Part shown: positions 6,386 to 9,170 of the stretch, in pieces | Layout of the letters: each line of letters starts with the position of its first letter | How positions within the stretch are numbered: the first letter of the stretch is position 1 | Origin: DATMYQ01 sp035560935 | GTDB taxonomy: Bacteria; Bacillota; Negativicutes; Sporomusales; Sporomusaceae | Length of the DNA: 9,170 bases | Assembly: GCA_035560935.1 (NCBI GenBank) | Contig: DATMYQ010000201.1 | Coordinates: 1-9,170 of the forward strand | Direction: 5' to 3' | The notes under the pieces: generated by a model | The model's input: the letters and a program-made list of their open reading frames with translations, nothing else | Databases searched by the model: none | Told to the model about the DNA's origin: nothing | Program-made: the position numbers and the translations under genes

Positions 6386-9079
6386 TTAGTTAGCACCGGT
6401 TGCCACTTTGGCAATTTTTACCGCGCTGACTTTATACTCATACGTTTTCGTTGTCTTGTCAACGTTACTGCTGGTCAGTTCATTGGTCGGCGTCGCCTGG
6501 TAATGGAACGACATCCAAATCATCCCCGGCAATAGATCATCGGTAACCCAGGCTTTGGCCTGTACCCGCCCCCGGCGGGAAGTCACCTCGATCATATCCA
6601 GATGGTCAATCCCCAGCCGCTTAGCATCCTGTGTATTCACCAGCGCCCGTTCCTCCGGCCGGTACTCGGTCAGTTGTTTCGAGTATCCCGGCGTCGTCAC
6701 ATTATAGTGGAACAGGATCCGACCGGTGGAAAGCAGGAACGGATATTCCGCATCCGGTTCCTCACCCGGCGGTTGATGCTCGATAGCCTTAAACACTCCC
6801 AGACCGCCGCTAAACTTGCCGTCTTTATGAAGATATTGGGTTCCCGGATGATCTTTGGTCGGCACCGGCCACTGCAAACCGACTGCGTCGATCCGTTCAA
6901 AAGAAATACCGGCATAAACAGGACTCAGCACTGCCATTTCATCCATAATCTCACCAGAATCATTGTATCCCATTGGATAACCCATCTTTTCGGACAAATC
7001 CCGGATGATCACCCAGTCCGGACGGCTGTCGCCAATAGGTTCAATCGCTTTGCGCACCCGCTGTACCCGCCGCTCCGTGTTGGTGAAAGTACCGTCTTTT
7101 TCCGCAAACGACGCTCCCGGCAGGACTACATCCGCCAATTTGGCCGTTTCCGTCAAAAAGATATTCTGCACCACCAGGAAGTCCAAATGCTGTAAAGCTT
7201 TGCGCACATGATGGGCGTCGCCGTCAGTCACCACCGGATCTTCACCCATGATGAACATGGCTTTCAGTTTCCCGGTAATGGCATTATCAAACATATCGGG
7301 AATCATCATGCCTACTTTGTCTGACAGTTTAGTCTTCCAGGCTTTTTCAAATTTTTCCCGGGCCGCTTCCTGCGTTACCGGCTGGTATCCGGAAAATACA
7401 TTGGGCAACGCGCCCATATCGCAGGATCCCTGTACGTTGTTCTGACCCCGCATCGGATTCAGCCCCGCATGAGGTTTGCCAATATTACCGGTCAGCATAA
7501 CCAAATTGGCCAGACTCATGACGTTATCCGTACCGCAAACGTGTTCGGTAATACCCAGGGTATAGAACGTCTGAGCCCGCTCCGCCGTGGCATACATTTC
7601 CGCAGCCTTCGCCAACAGTTCCTTGGCAACGCCGGTAATGTTCTCCACATATTCCGGAGTATATTTTTCAACAATTTCAGCGACTTGGTCAAAACCGGTG
7701 GTACAGGAAGCAATAAATTTCTGGTCATGCCAGCCGGCCTTAATAATCATTCGCATCATACCATTAATTAAAGCAATGTCAGTACCTGGCCGCAGCTGCA
7801 GCCATACGTCGGCTTTCGCCGCCAGTTCCGTTTTACGGGGATCCGCAACAATCAGCTGGGCACCGCGATACAGCGCCTGTCGCATTTTAGCCCCGATGAC
7901 CGGATGAGCTTCCGAAGGATTGGCCCCGATCACAAAGAGCATTTTGCTGTCGGGGATTTCGTTAATTGAGTTCGTCATCGCACCTGAACCAAACGAAGCG
8001 GCCAGACCGGCCACAGTGGGAGCGTGTCAGGTACGGGCGCAATGGTCGATATTATTGGTACCGATCACCGCGCGCATAAATTTTTGCAGGATATAATTAT
8101 CTTCATTGACGCAACGGGCCGAGCTCAAGGCTGCCAAGGAATCTGCGCCATGGTTTGTCTTGATTTCCTGAAACTTCGACGCCACCAGATTCAGCGCCTC
8201 ATCCCAGGACGCTTCAACGAATTCACCGTCTTTTTTGATCAGCGGTGTCGTCAGACGTGCCGGGCTATGCACATAGTCAATGCCGAAGCGACCTTTTACG
8301 CAGGTCAGCCGGCCGTTAACCGGGCTGGTCAGATTGGAAGTGACACCGATCACTTTACCGTCTTTAACGTTGAGGTCAAAGTTGCAGCCTACGCCGCAAA
8401 ACGGACAGGTGGTTTTAACTTTCTTGTCCGGTATGCCAAGACCGTTCATCGGTTTTTCCGTCAACGCCCCCACAGGACAGGCCGACACACAGGTACCGCA
8501 AAACACGCAGTCGGATTCCACCATGGGATCGTCAAACGCCGGAGCAATTTTTGAATAAAAACCCCGCTCAGTCCATTCCAAGTTGTCACAACACTGAACT
8601 TCCTTGCAGACGCGTACGCAGCGGCCGCAAAGAATACATTTGTTGTTGTCTCGGATAATGAAGGGATTGTTGTCATCAATGGCATATTGGCGACGCTCGC
8701 CCTCATAAGCTACCGAAGTGATGTGCAACTGTTGGGCCAGGCTCTGCAGTTCACACTCCAGATTTCGCTGGCAGGTCAAACATTCCTGAGGATGGTTCGC
8801 CAGAATCAGTTCCACTACTGCCCGGCGGGCTTCCCGGATCACCGCCGAATTGGTTCTCACCACCATTCCGGCATTTGCCGGATAGGTACAAGCGGTCACC
8901 AAGCCCCGCGCCCCCTCAACTTCAACGACGCAAACACGGCAGGCGCCTTCCGGTGTTAGGTCTGCCAGGTGGCACAGTGTCGGTATCTTGACGCCGGCTG
9001 CCTGGGCGGCTTCCCACACAGTAGCACCCGGACGGGTTTGTACCGTTTGGCCGTCAATGGTCAACGTGATCATTTCCAT
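6386..9079 (-). CDS. fdhA: Formate dehydrogenase catalytic subunit, selenocysteine-containing (in-frame TGA at residue 351)
   Basis: This enzyme interconverts formate and CO2 at a molybdenum or tungsten bis-pterin guanine dinucleotide centre with selenocysteine as metal ligand. Reading through the TGA at 8027..8029 gives 897 residues, the length of cytoplasmic acetogen-type FdhA. Domains in order: NuoG-like [2Fe-2S] domain (Cys36, 47, 50, 64); His-Cys cluster (His96, Cys100, 103, 109); two ferredoxin-type [4Fe-4S] clusters (Cys148/151/154/158 and Cys191/194/197/201); the molybdopterin oxidoreductase [4Fe-4S] motif (Cys225, 228, 232, 260); the active site CARTUHAPTVAGL with Sec351 and His352; then the pterin-binding domains, including NPSEAHPVIG, MRGQNNVQG and a C-terminal dinucleotide-binding domain with LLSTGRILFHYN. 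There is no Tat signal, so it is cytoplasmic, and the cluster relay suggests NAD(P)- or ferredoxin-linked partners outside the window. The start at 9079 has GGAAGG 6 bases upstream; an ATG 12 codons earlier lacks a good site and gives an atypical lead. Confidence 0.95.
7998..8026 (-). promoter_or_regulatory. Bacterial SECIS element directing selenocysteine insertion in fdhA
   Basis: Immediately after the TGA, the transcript can form a hairpin with arms GUGGCC (8009..8014) and GGCCGC (7998..8003), 6 bp with one G-U pair, closed by the loop GGUCU (8004..8008). The stem begins 12 bases after the TGA. The apical GGUCU is the same as in the Escherichia coli fdhF SECIS, where this loop is bound by the elongation factor SelB, and the spacing is nearly identical. 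The element lies inside the coding sequence, as in bacteria generally. Confidence 0.88.
8027..8029 (-). other. TGA codon recoded as selenocysteine (residue 351 of FdhA)
   Basis: The frame before this TGA ends in NNIDHCART and the frame after it continues HAPTVAGLAASFGSGAMTNS in the same phase. Homologous formate dehydrogenases have Sec or Cys exactly between these segments, followed by His. Both flanks are conserved and no frameshift is needed, so the codon is read through and not a pseudogene lesion. Confidence 0.95.
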
Positions 9080-9085
9080 TTGTTT

Positions 9086-9098
9086 CCTTCCTCTCCTT
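9086..9098 (-). promoter_or_regulatory. Ribosome binding site that decides the fdhA start
   Basis: The minus-strand purine tract AAGGAGAGGAAGG ends 6 bases before the ATG at 9079. It lies inside the extra codons of the longer candidate beginning at 9115, favouring the inner start that also matches the family's usual N-terminus (MITLTIDG). Confidence 0.7.
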
Positions 9099-9125
9099 TC
9101 AAAACTCATAGGCACTGACCCTGTT

Positions 9126-9158
9126 ATTATAGATCTTTTCTATTCCAAATTCTATCAA
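9126..9158 (-). promoter_or_regulatory. Possible promoter upstream of fdhA
   Basis: A perfect TATAAT on the minus strand (9126..9131) lies about 47 bases before the fdhA start. No good -35 is found at 17 bases; TTGATA (9153..9158) is 21 bases away, too far for ordinary recognition, so activation by a regulator is possible. The window ends 12 bases further on. Confidence 0.35.
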
Positions 9159-9170
9159 ACTATTCTGAAG

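Noticed and set aside
6386..8014. A separate 542-residue molybdopterin oxidoreductase starting at GTG 8014
   Set aside because: The GTG is the internal Val356 codon of fdhA, lies inside the SECIS stem, has no ribosome binding site, and the active-site segment continues unbroken across the TGA.
8024..8554. A 176-codon plus-strand frame opposite fdhA
   Set aside because: Antisense to conserved iron-sulfur and active-site codons of fdhA; its end beside the selenocysteine codon is coincidental.

Overview
The window reads as a piece of chromosome from an anaerobic, acetogen-like member of the Firmicutes, most likely a diderm Negativicute of the Sporomusa/Pelosinus kind. The support is a valS gene controlled by a T-box leader, strong AAGGAGG-type ribosome binding sites, a cytoplasmic selenocysteine-containing formate dehydrogenase of the type found in acetogens and amino-acid fermenters, and, at the left edge, the start of what looks like an O-antigen-ligase-type membrane protein, which would fit an outer-membrane-bearing Firmicute. 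The taxonomic placement is inference; no rRNA or other marker is present.

Layout. All recognised genes but one lie on the minus strand, so the natural reading order is right to left. At the right end, fdhA (6386..9079) encodes the catalytic subunit of formate dehydrogenase. Its reading frame is interrupted by an in-frame TGA at 8027..8029 that is almost certainly decoded as selenocysteine, with a SECIS hairpin directly after it; two separate ORFs are therefore one 897-residue selenoprotein. After a terminator comes mobA (5578..6270), which makes the guanine-dinucleotide form of molybdenum (or tungsten) cofactor that such a dehydrogenase needs. Next is the only plus-strand gene, an unrecognised 118-residue protein (5121..5477) with its own promoter, a hairpin in its leader and a strong terminator. 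Then a 739-base non-coding interval (4382..5120) holds the promoters of the two divergent units and a complete valine T-box riboswitch. valS (1733..4381) and folC (401..1690) follow as a tight pair with a terminator after folC, and the left edge carries the first 78 codons of the probable O-antigen ligase gene, with its own promoter.

How the parts work together. fdhA and mobA form a functional pair (enzyme and cofactor maturation), although a terminator and a probable promoter separate them. FolC is linked to the same one-carbon metabolism through polyglutamylated tetrahydrofolate, the carrier that accepts formate in the acetyl-CoA pathway, but its place next to valS probably reflects a housekeeping operon. 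valS, and probably folC by read-through, is induced when tRNA-Val is uncharged.

I see no CRISPR array, insertion sequence, tRNA, rRNA, phage gene or defence system. No new multi-gene system is visible; the least explained element is the 118-residue protein and its structured leader. The most consequential reading is the selenocysteine recoding of fdhA.
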